A stretch of 64,000 nucleotides of DNA from contig CACEFQ010000002.1 of NCBI GenBank assembly GCA_902558885.1, positions 1 to 64,000 on the forward strand, given 5' to 3'. This DNA comes from an uncultured SAR116 cluster alpha proteobacterium. GTDB lineage: Bacteria; Pseudomonadota; Alphaproteobacteria; Puniceispirillales; Marisalimonadaceae. The position numbers and the translations under genes are program-made. Every line of letters begins with the position of its first letter. Positions within the stretch are counted from its first letter, which is position 1. The notes under the pieces are model-generated. The model saw only the letters and a program-made list of their open reading frames with translations, searched no databases and was not told where the DNA came from. Positions 48,286-56,602 of the stretch are shown here, in pieces.

Positions 48286-49173
48286 ATGGATAAAATTGGG
48301 TTTATTGGCCTAGGTAATATGGGAAGGCCGTTGGCTGATAGGTTAATTAAAAATTATCAGCTTTATGCTTTTGATTTGAATAAAAATAATCTTCAATATT
48401 TCACTAATAAAGGTGCTGTAGCTTGTTCATCACCTTCTGAGGTAGCATCTAATGTAAAATATATATTTTTATGTTTACCTACGAGTAAAATAGTAGAGGC
48501 AGTTGTTAATGGAGATAATGGATTAACTGTTTCTGCCAAAAGAGGTGCTTATATAATTGATATGACTACCGGGGAACCAGAAATTACGAGAAAAATATCT
48601 AACTCACTTGAAGAAAAAGAAATCAATTTTATAGATGCTCCTGTAAGTGGAGGCCCAAAAGGAGCTCATCAAGGAAATATAGCCGTAATGGTAGGCGGGA
48701 CAGAAAGTCAATTCGCAGAAATAAAACCAATCATGGATGATATAAGTTCAAATATTTTTTATGCTGGGAAAATTGGTTCTGGACACTCAATTAAAGCTGG
48801 CAACAACTTACTTAATTTGATTTGTAGGATGGCAACTTTTGAAATCATCTCACTACTTGTTAAGGATGGTGTAGATCCTAAAAAAGCAGTTGAAATTATT
48901 CAAAAAAGCTCTGGTAGAAACTATGCTACTGAAATTACCCTGCCTGATAATATTCTTTCTGGTAAAATGATACAGGGTTTTAGTGCAGGCTTAATGAAAA
49001 AAGATGCTGGAGTAGCAACTAAAATAGCTAATCTAAATCAAGTTGAAATTCCTCTGGGTAAGTTATCTCAAGAGCTTCTACAAAACACTATCGATGAATT
49101 TGGCGAAGACGCAGATATGAGCAATGTTGCTCTTACCTTTGAAAAATTATCTGGTGCTAAAATTAGACCTTAG
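48286..49173 (+). CDS. 3-hydroxyisobutyrate dehydrogenase family oxidoreductase
   Basis: Beta-hydroxyacid dehydrogenase of 295 residues. N-terminal Rossmann motif GFIGLGNMGRPLADRL, substrate-binding DAPVSGGPKGAHQGNIAVMVGG, catalytic lysine in GSGHSIKAGNNLLN (about residue 170) and C-terminal KKDAGVATKIAN. Candidate substrates are 3-hydroxyisobutyrate, tartronate semialdehyde or related hydroxy acids. TGGAGA ribosome site. Last gene of the NIPSNAP-GST run. Confidence 0.9.
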   Translation: MDKIGFIGLGNMGRPLADRLIKNYQLYAFDLNKNNLQYFTNKGAVACSSPSEVASNVKYIFLCLPTSKIVEAVVNGDNGLTVSAKRGAYIIDMTTGEPEITRKISNSLEEKEINFIDAPVSGGPKGAHQGNIAVMVGGTESQFAEIKPIMDDISSNIFYAGKIGSGHSIKAGNNLLNLICRMATFEIISLLVKDGVDPKKAVEIIQKSSGRNYATEITLPDNILSGKMIQGFSAGLMKKDAGVATKIANLNQVEIPLGKLSQELLQNTIDEFGEDADMSNVALTFEKLSGAKIRP

Positions 49174-49185
49174 TATTTATAATTC

Positions 49186-50949
49186 TTAAGAGATAATTCC
49201 ATTCTGGATTGCTTTTATTTGTAAAGCTAAGAACTTCGAAAAAATTCTACACTGAGCTAAACTTCCTGCATGAAACCAAAGACCTGGCTGTTTGGTTTGC
49301 ATCCACATATTTCTTAACTCTTGCCTTTCGTCATCAAATCCCCAAATTGGACCAATTTTGTCAACAACTGATTTACCAAATAATTCTTCTACAACATATT
49401 CTTGACCTTTATATCCAGTAGCGGTGACCATCATATCTATATTGAATTTTTCTCCAGATTTTGTTTCAATTCCAGATGATATAAATTTTTCAATATCTGA
49501 AAACTGTATAACTTTAATCTTACCTTCTGCGATTAAGTCTGATGCTCCAACATTGAAATAATAACCACCACCCCTCGTTAAATATTTGAACTGCCACCCA
49601 GAATTTTCTTCTCCAAACTCTAACTTAAAACCAACTTTTTTAAGTTTATCTAAAAGAGGTTTATCGATTTTTTTTGTTTTTTCTGTAAATAATTGATGTG
49701 TCTTTTTTAGCACTTGTAGAGGCGTTGAAATAGTAATTAAATCACAATCTTCAGTATTTGGACCTTCACTATATAATTGGTAAGGTAACTGTGCGCTAGG
49801 TTCGACATTGATTACCATAGATGGCGATCGCTGTACTATTTTTACGTTTGCACCATGGACATAAAGATCTTGTGCGACATCATGTGCGCTTGTTCCAGTT
49901 CCATATACTAAAACATTTTTTCTGTTGTATTTTTTACCATTATCATAATCTGCTGAATGAATAACATTACCTTTATAATCACTTATACCAGGTATTTTAA
50001 TACGATTTGGAACTGAGCTTACACCAACAGCCATCACTATATGCTGTGGCTTCATGATCTTAATAGTGCCATCAGATAATTTGAGTTTTACTTTCCAGTG
50101 CTTTTTATTTTCGTCATATTCCGCCCCAATAAATTTTGTATTAGTCCATGCATTTAATTCCATACTTTCAACATAATACTCAAACCACCCTGCCAACTTA
50201 TCTTTCGGAATATATGTTGGCCAAGTAGAAGGAAAAGGCATATATGGTAAATGATTGACATGTGTCTGATTATGCAATTTTAAAGAATGATATCTATTTC
50301 TCCAGTTATCTCCTATTCTTTCATTTTTATCTACAATAAGTGTATCTATATTTTGTTGTTTGAGCCTTGCTGCAATTGAAAGACCAGCCTGGCCACTTCC
50401 AACAACAATCACTTCTGGTTCCCTATTTTTATAAAGCCTATCTTCATTTCTTTTATCTAACCAATTAGGTCCTTCTAGTATATTTTGATATTGTTCATTG
50501 TTTTTTTTGTCAGCAGAACTTAGATCACTTAAGGCAGTCAAGAAACTCCACGCTTTAAAATAACCCTTTCTTTCTTGATCTTCAAATAAACGAACTACTC
50601 CCTCACAATTTCCAAACTTTGTTTTGAATCTTAAAATAACTTCAATAACATTTTTTCCAGCTCTTATGACTTCTCTAGGAAGTGTTCTTTGCTGGTCAAT
50701 TTCGAAACTCTTGGCAGAAACTTCAATTATTTTGTTGTAAAGATTTTCGATTACTTTCGATTTTCCCGACACAGTTTGTATCTTCCATGTAAGGGCTAAA
50801 ATGTCTCTCCAATGACTATCTTGAAAAAACAGATTGGAAAGAATTTTTATAGATTCATGCTTGTTTTTTTTCTGTGAAACAGCTTCATTAAAACTATGAA
50901 GCCAGTTATCGGCTTCACTTCTAATATTAATTATTTGGTTGTCTAACAA
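49186..50949 (-). CDS. Flavin-containing monooxygenase with N-terminal NTF2-like domain
   Basis: FAD/NAD(P)H monooxygenase of about 587 residues. The N-terminal 150 residues resemble an NTF2/SnoaL-like domain (SHWRDILALTWKIQTVSG). The catalytic part has FAD motif VVGSGQAGLSIAARL (about 190), DKNERIGDNWRNRYHSLKLH, the FMO-type YKGNVIHSADY and the NADPH motif VYGTGTSAHDVAQDL. YUCCA- and fungal-type enzymes share this layout. No ATG is near the start; the TTG at 50949 is preceded by GGGA six bases away and preferred to the TTG at 50964. Substrate unknown. Confidence 0.86.
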   Translation of the reverse strand: MLDNQIINIRSEADNWLHSFNEAVSQKKNKHESIKILSNLFFQDSHWRDILALTWKIQTVSGKSKVIENLYNKIIEVSAKSFEIDQQRTLPREVIRAGKNVIEVILRFKTKFGNCEGVVRLFEDQERKGYFKAWSFLTALSDLSSADKKNNEQYQNILEGPNWLDKRNEDRLYKNREPEVIVVGSGQAGLSIAARLKQQNIDTLIVDKNERIGDNWRNRYHSLKLHNQTHVNHLPYMPFPSTWPTYIPKDKLAGWFEYYVESMELNAWTNTKFIGAEYDENKKHWKVKLKLSDGTIKIMKPQHIVMAVGVSSVPNRIKIPGISDYKGNVIHSADYDNGKKYNRKNVLVYGTGTSAHDVAQDLYVHGANVKIVQRSPSMVINVEPSAQLPYQLYSEGPNTEDCDLITISTPLQVLKKTHQLFTEKTKKIDKPLLDKLKKVGFKLEFGEENSGWQFKYLTRGGGYYFNVGASDLIAEGKIKVIQFSDIEKFISSGIETKSGEKFNIDMMVTATGYKGQEYVVEELFGKSVVDKIGPIWGFDDERQELRNMWMQTKQPGLWFHAGSLAQCRIFSKFLALQIKAIQNGIIS

Positions 50950-51061
50950 AATAATTCCCAACAAAAACTGATTTTATTCTTGTTAGAATATCAAACAAAA
51001 GTTTGTAATAATAGAAATTTTTAATAAGATATTTAACTTAATGGTTTTTGAAGGATGAAGT

Positions 51062-51835
51062 ATGGATAGATTAGAAAAAATTGCACAATTTATGTTAGAT
51101 CAACATAATTCAAAACAAAACTATGAAAACTTACCAGAAACATTAATGCCTGAAAATTTCGAAGAGGCCTATGAAATACAACAAATATTTCAAAAAAATT
51201 CTGGTAGAGGTAAATTGGGAGGTTTTAAAATTGCTCTTGCTTCTAAAGTTCAACAAGAGCTTTGTGGGATAGACCATCCTATTGCTGGTGGTATTTTTGC
51301 AAATGAAATCAATTCAAGTCCTTCAACCTTTGAATTAGAAAACTTTCATGGATTAGGGTTGGAATTCGAAATAGCTGTAACATTATCAGATGATTTGAAA
51401 CCTGAAATGGGACCATTTAATAAAAATAATATTAGAAAATTTATAAAATCACTGTCACCAGCTTTTGAATTAATTATAGATCGAAATGCAGATTATTCTA
51501 ATATAAATCCACTATCAATGATAACAGATAATGCTTGGTGTGCTGGTATAGTTATGGGCAAAGAACTTCCAAATTGGGAAAAATTAAACCTAGATATTAT
51601 TAGATCACAATTACTTTGGAATGATGAAATTCCCCAAGATGCAATGATAAAGGACGCTAACCCGCTTGAGTCGTTATCTTGGGTTTCGAACCTATTAACT
51701 TCGTTGGGAAAAACTATCCCAAAAGATAGTGTTATAATTACTGGAAGCGTGATTAAAACTCGTGCTCCTAATAAAGGTGATCACATTATATATAAAATTG
51801 AGGATCTCTCAGAAGTAGAGATTAAGATAATTTAA
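51062..51835 (+). CDS. 2-keto-4-pentenoate hydratase-like protein, FAH fold
   Basis: MhpD-like protein of 257 residues, related to enzymes that hydrate 2-hydroxy-dienoates in meta-cleavage pathways. Visible landmarks: EAYEIQQIFQ, GRGKLGGFKIALAS, the acidic FHGLGLEFEIAVTL pair and AFELIIDRNADYSN. The end GSVIKTRAPNKGD corresponds to the usual GSLTG...GD segment but is diverged. AAGGATGA ribosome site. It is divergent from the monooxygenase and convergent with a TauE gene (4-nt overlap). Confidence 0.82.
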   Translation: MDRLEKIAQFMLDQHNSKQNYENLPETLMPENFEEAYEIQQIFQKNSGRGKLGGFKIALASKVQQELCGIDHPIAGGIFANEINSSPSTFELENFHGLGLEFEIAVTLSDDLKPEMGPFNKNNIRKFIKSLSPAFELIIDRNADYSNINPLSMITDNAWCAGIVMGKELPNWEKLNLDIIRSQLLWNDEIPQDAMIKDANPLESLSWVSNLLTSLGKTIPKDSVIITGSVIKTRAPNKGDHIIYKIEDLSEVEIKII

Positions 51836-52605
51836 TTTAAAATATTATACTCAAACAATGATCGTATGATCATGTTTATAGCTGATATACTAAAAAAAAT
51901 GAGCAACAAATTTTTAAATGTTTTAGCATTTACTTTATTTCTAAGCTTTTCTCCTATTTGAAACCCTATTACAGCAACCACTGACCCAAGAGCTCCATAA
52001 ATAAACATATTAGGCTGAAAAACACCTGTTGCTATATATCCAATTGATACAGGTATACACCCAATGGTAATTAAAAAACCACTAACATCAACAAATTGTT
52101 TAGGTTTTACATTTTTCATTAATAAATACATAGTTACTGGAACTGCCCATATTGACGCTGCACCTCCAACTAAACCACCTAAGGCCCCAAGACCACCTTG
52201 CCAAAAATTGTCATGATTAGGTTTCATTTTAAAATTAAAACCAAAAACTTGGAGACAAACAAATAAAAGAACTGCAACCGCAAAAATGAGACGAACTACA
52301 TCGTCTCCAATTTGATTTGCATAAAAAGAAGTAATTAAGATACAAACTACTAACGACGTAGCGAAATATTTATAGTTTTTCACTAATTCTCTGGGATTAT
52401 CTGCCTTACTCAACTGCCACATGTTTGCAACGGTCATTGGTATTAAATTAAGTCCTAATGCCATTAATGGTGAGACAAAAAAAGTCATAATTGTAATTGC
52501 TGTTGTTGGAAGACCAATGCCAATTACCCCTTTAACAACACCTGCAACAAAAAAAGCAAAGCTTACTATTAGGGCAACTTCGTTTGAGTTAGTTGATATA
52601 TCCAA
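51832..52605 (-). CDS. Sulfite exporter TauE/SafE family membrane protein
   Basis: Membrane protein of 257 residues with about eight helices and the family repeats GVVKGVIGIGLPTTAI and GGLGALGGLVGGAASIWAVPVTMYLL. Members export sulfite, sulfoacetate or other organic acids, or are uncharacterised. It starts at a TTG preceded by AAGGT seven bases upstream; the frame closes immediately upstream. A role with the persulfide-dioxygenase-like gene about 9 kb away, which would make sulfite, is conceivable but not supported by linkage. Confidence 0.88.
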   Translation of the reverse strand: MDISTNSNEVALIVSFAFFVAGVVKGVIGIGLPTTAITIMTFFVSPLMALGLNLIPMTVANMWQLSKADNPRELVKNYKYFATSLVVCILITSFYANQIGDDVVRLIFAVAVLLFVCLQVFGFNFKMKPNHDNFWQGGLGALGGLVGGAASIWAVPVTMYLLMKNVKPKQFVDVSGFLITIGCIPVSIGYIATGVFQPNMFIYGALGSVVAVIGFQIGEKLRNKVNAKTFKNLLLIFFSISAINMIIRSLFEYNILN

Positions 52606-52690
52606 TGATTAAACCTTGAAGAATGTCATTTTATAAAATTTTTAATATCATGTATTTCAAAATTAATTTAGTCATTTCTTTGTAAAAAAA

Positions 52691-53536
52691 TCAGTTCAGC
52701 CTTAAAATTATTACACCAAAAAATAAACCTAATATTAATAAACTTTTAGTTATATTTATCTTCTCTTTTAAGAAAATTAATCCCAATAAAACAGCAAATA
52801 GGATAGATGTTTCTCTCAAAGATGAGACCACAGCAATAGGTAAATATAAACATGCCCAAACAACTATACCATAAGCCACATAAGATGCCGTGCCACCTAT
52901 AAAAAAATACATTTTCCCAAAAAGAATTATTCTTTTCAAAATTTCTTTTTCTTTCCAACGCGCAAAAACATAAAAGATAAATCCATTGATTATAGTCGTT
53001 ACACTATAAAATCCTACAGGATTTTGTGTAACTCTTGCACCGTATCCATCTACAAGAGAATAGCTAGCAATAAAAAACCCTGTAATAATAGCCAAAACAA
53101 AGCCTTTAACCTCAGATTGTTTAAGTAGAAATTGTTTTAACCCATAAATTATCAAAGAAAATGAAATCAAAAAAATAGCAAAGATTTCTTGTTTTGAAAT
53201 TTCTTCATAAAAAAACAAAAAACTTACTATTAATATAATTAATGGAGACAAACCTCTTGCTATAGGATAAATCTCTGACAATTCTCCATATCTATATGCA
53301 TTTAGAAGGAAAACTTGATAAAAAAAATGTAATAAAGAGCTAGCTAATATGAATTTCAAACCATCTATGTTAGGCAATCCAAAAAATAAAATACCAATTA
53401 TAGCAAATGGAATATGACCTAGAACCACTGAAGTCATACTTAAGAATTTATCTTCAGATCCCTTTAAAACAAAATTCCAAGTAGCGTGTAGAAAAGCAGC
53501 AAATAAAACCGCAAAAATGATGAAAGTTTCTATAAT
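52691..53536 (-). CDS. EamA/DMT-type transporter, probable ATT start
   Basis: Drug/metabolite transporter superfamily protein with about ten helices. The first ATG (53437) would give 248 residues, but the same open frame continues upstream and encodes AVLFAAFLHATWNFVLKG, which matches the family's conserved first helix and H-x-x-W-N motif. Between the in-frame stop and that region there is no ATG, GTG or TTG. An ATT at 53536, six bases after AAAGG, gives 281 residues, the usual size. Conserved second-half EamA segment SLRETSILFAVLLGLIFLKEK. Substrate unknown. Confidence 0.8.
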   Translation of the reverse strand: MIETFIIFAVLFAAFLHATWNFVLKGSEDKFLSMTSVVLGHIPFAIIGILFFGLPNIDGLKFILASSLLHFFYQVFLLNAYRYGELSEIYPIARGLSPLIILIVSFLFFYEEISKQEIFAIFLISFSLIIYGLKQFLLKQSEVKGFVLAIITGFFIASYSLVDGYGARVTQNPVGFYSVTTIINGFIFYVFARWKEKEILKRIILFGKMYFFIGGTASYVAYGIVVWACLYLPIAVVSSLRETSILFAVLLGLIFLKEKINITKSLLILGLFFGVIILRLN

Positions 53537-53747
53537 AAAATACCTTTACTCTATAAGATTAGTTTAACAAATCTATTCTAATTACAGAAGCAAAGAGTTA
53601 TTTTTATAAAAATAGAATATGAAAGCTAAAAGTTTTGAGTTTCATTTAGTAAAATCTAACTTAATCTCATCAATTCAAACCAGATGAATTCTCAAAACTT
53701 TGTCTTTGTAAATAATGATTATTTCAAATTTATTACATTAAAAATAT
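53537..53747. other. Longest intergenic gap, contains a dispersed inverted repeat
   Basis: 211 bases between the ThDP-enzyme gene and the DMT gene, both on the minus strand. It holds an 11-bp inverted repeat (53629-53639 and 53691-53701) enclosing a 51-nt spacer that can itself form a short TCATC/GATGA stem. No tRNA, known riboswitch or convincing ORF was seen. It may carry the DMT promoter and the 3-prime end of the upstream transcript. Confidence 0.4.
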
Positions 53748-55295
53748 TTAAATCAAAACTTCAATTAGAAATGGACCTTTTTCTTTAAGTCCATGTTTAA
53801 AATATTTTACTAAATCTTCAATATTATCAACTTTAACAGCGTCAACTCCCATGCCCTTTGATATAGAGACCCAATCTAATGCTGGATCTTTTAAAGACAA
53901 CATTTCCATTGCTGATTTTCCTGGGTTATCAACACCTACATTTGTTAATTCTCCTTGAAGGATCTTGTAACTTTGGTTTGCAAAAATTAATATAACTATA
54001 TCTAAATTTTCTCTTGCCATAGTCCATAAAGATTGGACAGTATACATAGCGCTTCCATCACCTTCTAAAGAAATAACTTTTTGATCAGGAGATGATATTG
54101 CCGCACCAATCGCTACAGGCATACCAAATCCTATAGACCCTCCACAATTATTTAACCATGTATGTGGGTGTGATCCTGAGGTTTGATAAAAGAATTCTCT
54201 TCCAGTAGTTACAGATTCATCAACTATGATAGCATTTTCTGGGATTAAAGCACCTAATACCATTCCCAATGACATTGGGTTAATTGGACCTTTAGGAATA
54301 TCCGGCATATCAAATTTTGAAATAGTACTTGGAGTGTTATTTGATATTCCAATCTTATCTGATAACTCTTCAATAACTGTAGTTATATCATCTGATATAG
54401 AAGCTAATTCAAAGAATTTAGTAGTATCTTGTGTTAAAACTCCAGGCTTATTTGGATATGCAAAAAAAGCGACTGGTCGTCTAGCTCCTATTATTATAAT
54501 GGTGTCAAAGTCTTTAAGAACTTCAACTGCTTTATCAACGACGTACGGTATTCTTACTGAATTTATTCTTCCCGCACCTTTATCTAAACGAGCATTAAAC
54601 CAATCAGTTTTAATTGGACAGCCTATTTTGTCCGCTATTTTTGCCAATTTAATAAGGTTGTTTTCTTCTAAAGCCTCACCGCCAACAAGAATTAGAGGAT
54701 TCTTTGCATCTTGAAGTAATAAAATTGCTTCGTCTATTATTTTAGAAGAAACTATCTTAGATTTCATATTTAACTCAATCGACTCAATTTTATTGCCTTC
54801 ATTCCATGCGGTATCACCAGGTAAGATTAAAGTTGCAATTTTCCCAGGTTTTACATTTGCATGTCTAATAGCTTCAGCACCATCCTTCGCAATATCTTTT
54901 GAAGATTTACTTGTTTTTACCCAATGGGAAACTGGCCTTGCTATGCCTTCAATATCAGAAGTTAAAGGAGCATTTAATTTTATATGATCAAGAGCGTGCT
55001 CGCCTACTATATTAACAATTCCTGAGTTAGCTTTTTTTGCATTATGCAGGTTTGCAAGGCCATTTGCTAATCCAGGACCTAAATGTAGTAAAGTTGAAGC
55101 TGGCGACCTTCTCATTCTAAAGTAACCGTCAGCAGCACCAGTAGCACATCCCTCAAAAAGACATAAAACGCTTCGCATATTTTGATATTTATCTAAAGCT
55201 GCAACAAAATGCATTTCTGATGTTCCAGGATTAGTAAAACAGACATCAACATTACCTTCTAATAAAGTACCAACTAAACTTTCTGCTCCGTTCAC
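53748..55295 (-). CDS. Thiamine-diphosphate enzyme, acetolactate synthase large-subunit-like
   Basis: ThDP-dependent decarboxylase/ligase of about 515 residues. N-terminal PYR domain with the activating glutamate in CLFEGCATGAADGYFRM, and C-terminal PP domain with the ThDP motif LEGDGSAMYTVQSLWTMA...IFANQSYKIL. Central domain VGGEALEENN. No regulatory small subunit is nearby, so it is probably a 2-keto-acid decarboxylase or lyase (benzoylformate/acetolactate type) rather than ilvB. I use the GTG at 55295, five bases after GGAGG, over the TTG at 55307. Confidence 0.87.
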   Translation of the reverse strand: MNGAESLVGTLLEGNVDVCFTNPGTSEMHFVAALDKYQNMRSVLCLFEGCATGAADGYFRMRRSPASTLLHLGPGLANGLANLHNAKKANSGIVNIVGEHALDHIKLNAPLTSDIEGIARPVSHWVKTSKSSKDIAKDGAEAIRHANVKPGKIATLILPGDTAWNEGNKIESIELNMKSKIVSSKIIDEAILLLQDAKNPLILVGGEALEENNLIKLAKIADKIGCPIKTDWFNARLDKGAGRINSVRIPYVVDKAVEVLKDFDTIIIIGARRPVAFFAYPNKPGVLTQDTTKFFELASISDDITTVIEELSDKIGISNNTPSTISKFDMPDIPKGPINPMSLGMVLGALIPENAIIVDESVTTGREFFYQTSGSHPHTWLNNCGGSIGFGMPVAIGAAISSPDQKVISLEGDGSAMYTVQSLWTMARENLDIVILIFANQSYKILQGELTNVGVDNPGKSAMEMLSLKDPALDWVSISKGMGVDAVKVDNIEDLVKYFKHGLKEKGPFLIEVLI

Positions 55296-55398
55296 AAGAC
55301 CCTCCAATCTTACTTTTAATTAACATATCAAATTAAAAATCTAATTGGTAATAATTTAATTTTATGTAAAACTTTACAGAAATTATTATGAGAATTTT

Positions 55399-55773
55399 AT
55401 GTTTAAATCTTTAATCGATGACAATGAAAAACGAAGCCAACTTTCTATTATGGCTCAATATCTAAACACAAGTTTTATGATTAGTACCAAAGAGAACGAG
55501 TATTTAGTAAATATTGAAAAAGGCGTTGTAAAAAATGTAGAAGAAGGACCTTTTGTAATGCCAAGCTATGTCTTTAAATTAACTGCGCCTAAGAACGAGT
55601 GGATAAAATTTTTACAACATACTCCTGAACCGGGGTCTCATGATATTATTGCAATGCTTCGAAGAAAAGTTTTGAAATTTGAAGGAGATCTCCATCCTTT
55701 AATGTCTCACTTACTATACTTTAAATTACTTCTAGCTTCTCTAAGACCAGTGGAGAGTAAAAATGAAAATTGA
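55399..55773 (+). CDS. SCP2 sterol-carrier-like domain protein
   Basis: Small 124-residue protein resembling SCP2-type lipid-binding domains: NTSFMISTKENEYLVNIEKG, FKLTAPKNEWIKFL and GSHDIIAMLRRKVLKFEGDLHPLM (quoted in part). The EGDLHPLM tail motif is shared with bacterial SCP2-domain proteins encoded near hydrolases. It may bind a hydrophobic substrate or acyl group. Its end overlaps the alpha/beta hydrolase by 11 nt, indicating translational coupling. Confidence 0.75.
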   Translation: MFKSLIDDNEKRSQLSIMAQYLNTSFMISTKENEYLVNIEKGVVKNVEEGPFVMPSYVFKLTAPKNEWIKFLQHTPEPGSHDIIAMLRRKVLKFEGDLHPLMSHLLYFKLLLASLRPVESKNEN

Positions 55774-56602
55774 AAAAGAACCTATTTCTGGTCAATATGG
55801 AAAATTTAAAATTGATGGTATTGACTATAGGATATATTGGGAAGAAGCCGGTCAGGGAATTCCTTTAGTTTGCCTACATACTGCGGGATCTGATGGAAGA
55901 CAATATAGAGCTCTTTTGAATGATAAAAAAATATTAGAAAAGTTTAGGGTTATTGTATTTGATATGCCATGGCATGGAAAATCTTCGCCACCCGAAAATG
56001 CTAAAGTTGGAAATTACAAACTATCAACTGACTTTTATATTTCTCAAATTATGAGCTTTATAAATGGTTTGGAATTAGTAAAGCCAGTTATAATGGGCTG
56101 TTCTATAGGCGGAAGAATTATTCTTCATTTAGCAATAAATTTTCCAGATAAATTTAGAGCATTAATTGGACTTCAAAGTGCTGGTCATCTGGATCCTTAT
56201 TACGATATCAGTTGGTTACATAGACAAGATGTACATGGAGGAGAAGTTTGCGGAGGGATTGCATATGGCTTAATGGCACCAACAAGTCCTGAAAGTGATA
56301 AGTTTGAAACGATGTGGCATTATATGCAAGGTGGACCTGGAATTTTTAAGGGAGATTTATTTTTTTATAAGTTCGACGGAAATATTGGCAATGAAATTAA
56401 AAAAATTGATATTTCAAAATGTCCAATTTATTTATTAACTGGGGAATATGATTACTCAGCAACGCCAGAGGAAACAAAATCTCTAGCTGACACTATTGGT
56501 ATCGAAATGATCAAAATGAAAAATGTAGGCCATTTTCCAATGAGTGAAAATCCAAAAGAATTTTTAAAATACCTTCATCCAGTCTTAAATAAAATTAGTT
56601 AA
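55763..56602 (+). CDS. Alpha/beta hydrolase
   Basis: Alpha/beta-hydrolase-fold protein of 279 residues. Oxyanion region LHTAGSDGRQYRALL, nucleophile serine in MGCSIGGRI (GxSxG), acid in LTGEYDYSATPEE and catalytic histidine in KNVGHFPMSENP. Possible activities are ester, lactone or C-C bond hydrolysis. Coupled to the SCP2-like gene and convergent, with no spacer, with an SDR gene. Confidence 0.88.
   Translation: MKIEKEPISGQYGKFKIDGIDYRIYWEEAGQGIPLVCLHTAGSDGRQYRALLNDKKILEKFRVIVFDMPWHGKSSPPENAKVGNYKLSTDFYISQIMSFINGLELVKPVIMGCSIGGRIILHLAINFPDKFRALIGLQSAGHLDPYYDISWLHRQDVHGGEVCGGIAYGLMAPTSPESDKFETMWHYMQGGPGIFKGDLFFYKFDGNIGNEIKKIDISKCPIYLLTGEYDYSATPEETKSLADTIGIEMIKMKNVGHFPMSENPKEFLKYLHPVLNKIS

Noticed and set aside
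53437-53550. Frameshift as explanation for the upstream DMT coding
   Set aside because: The upstream conserved segment is in the same frame as the downstream gene, with no stop between; only a canonical start codon is missing.
54226-54714. 162-residue open frame antisense to the ThDP-enzyme gene
   Set aside because: It lies entirely within a well-conserved gene on the other strand, has no recognisable domain and mirrors its codon pattern.
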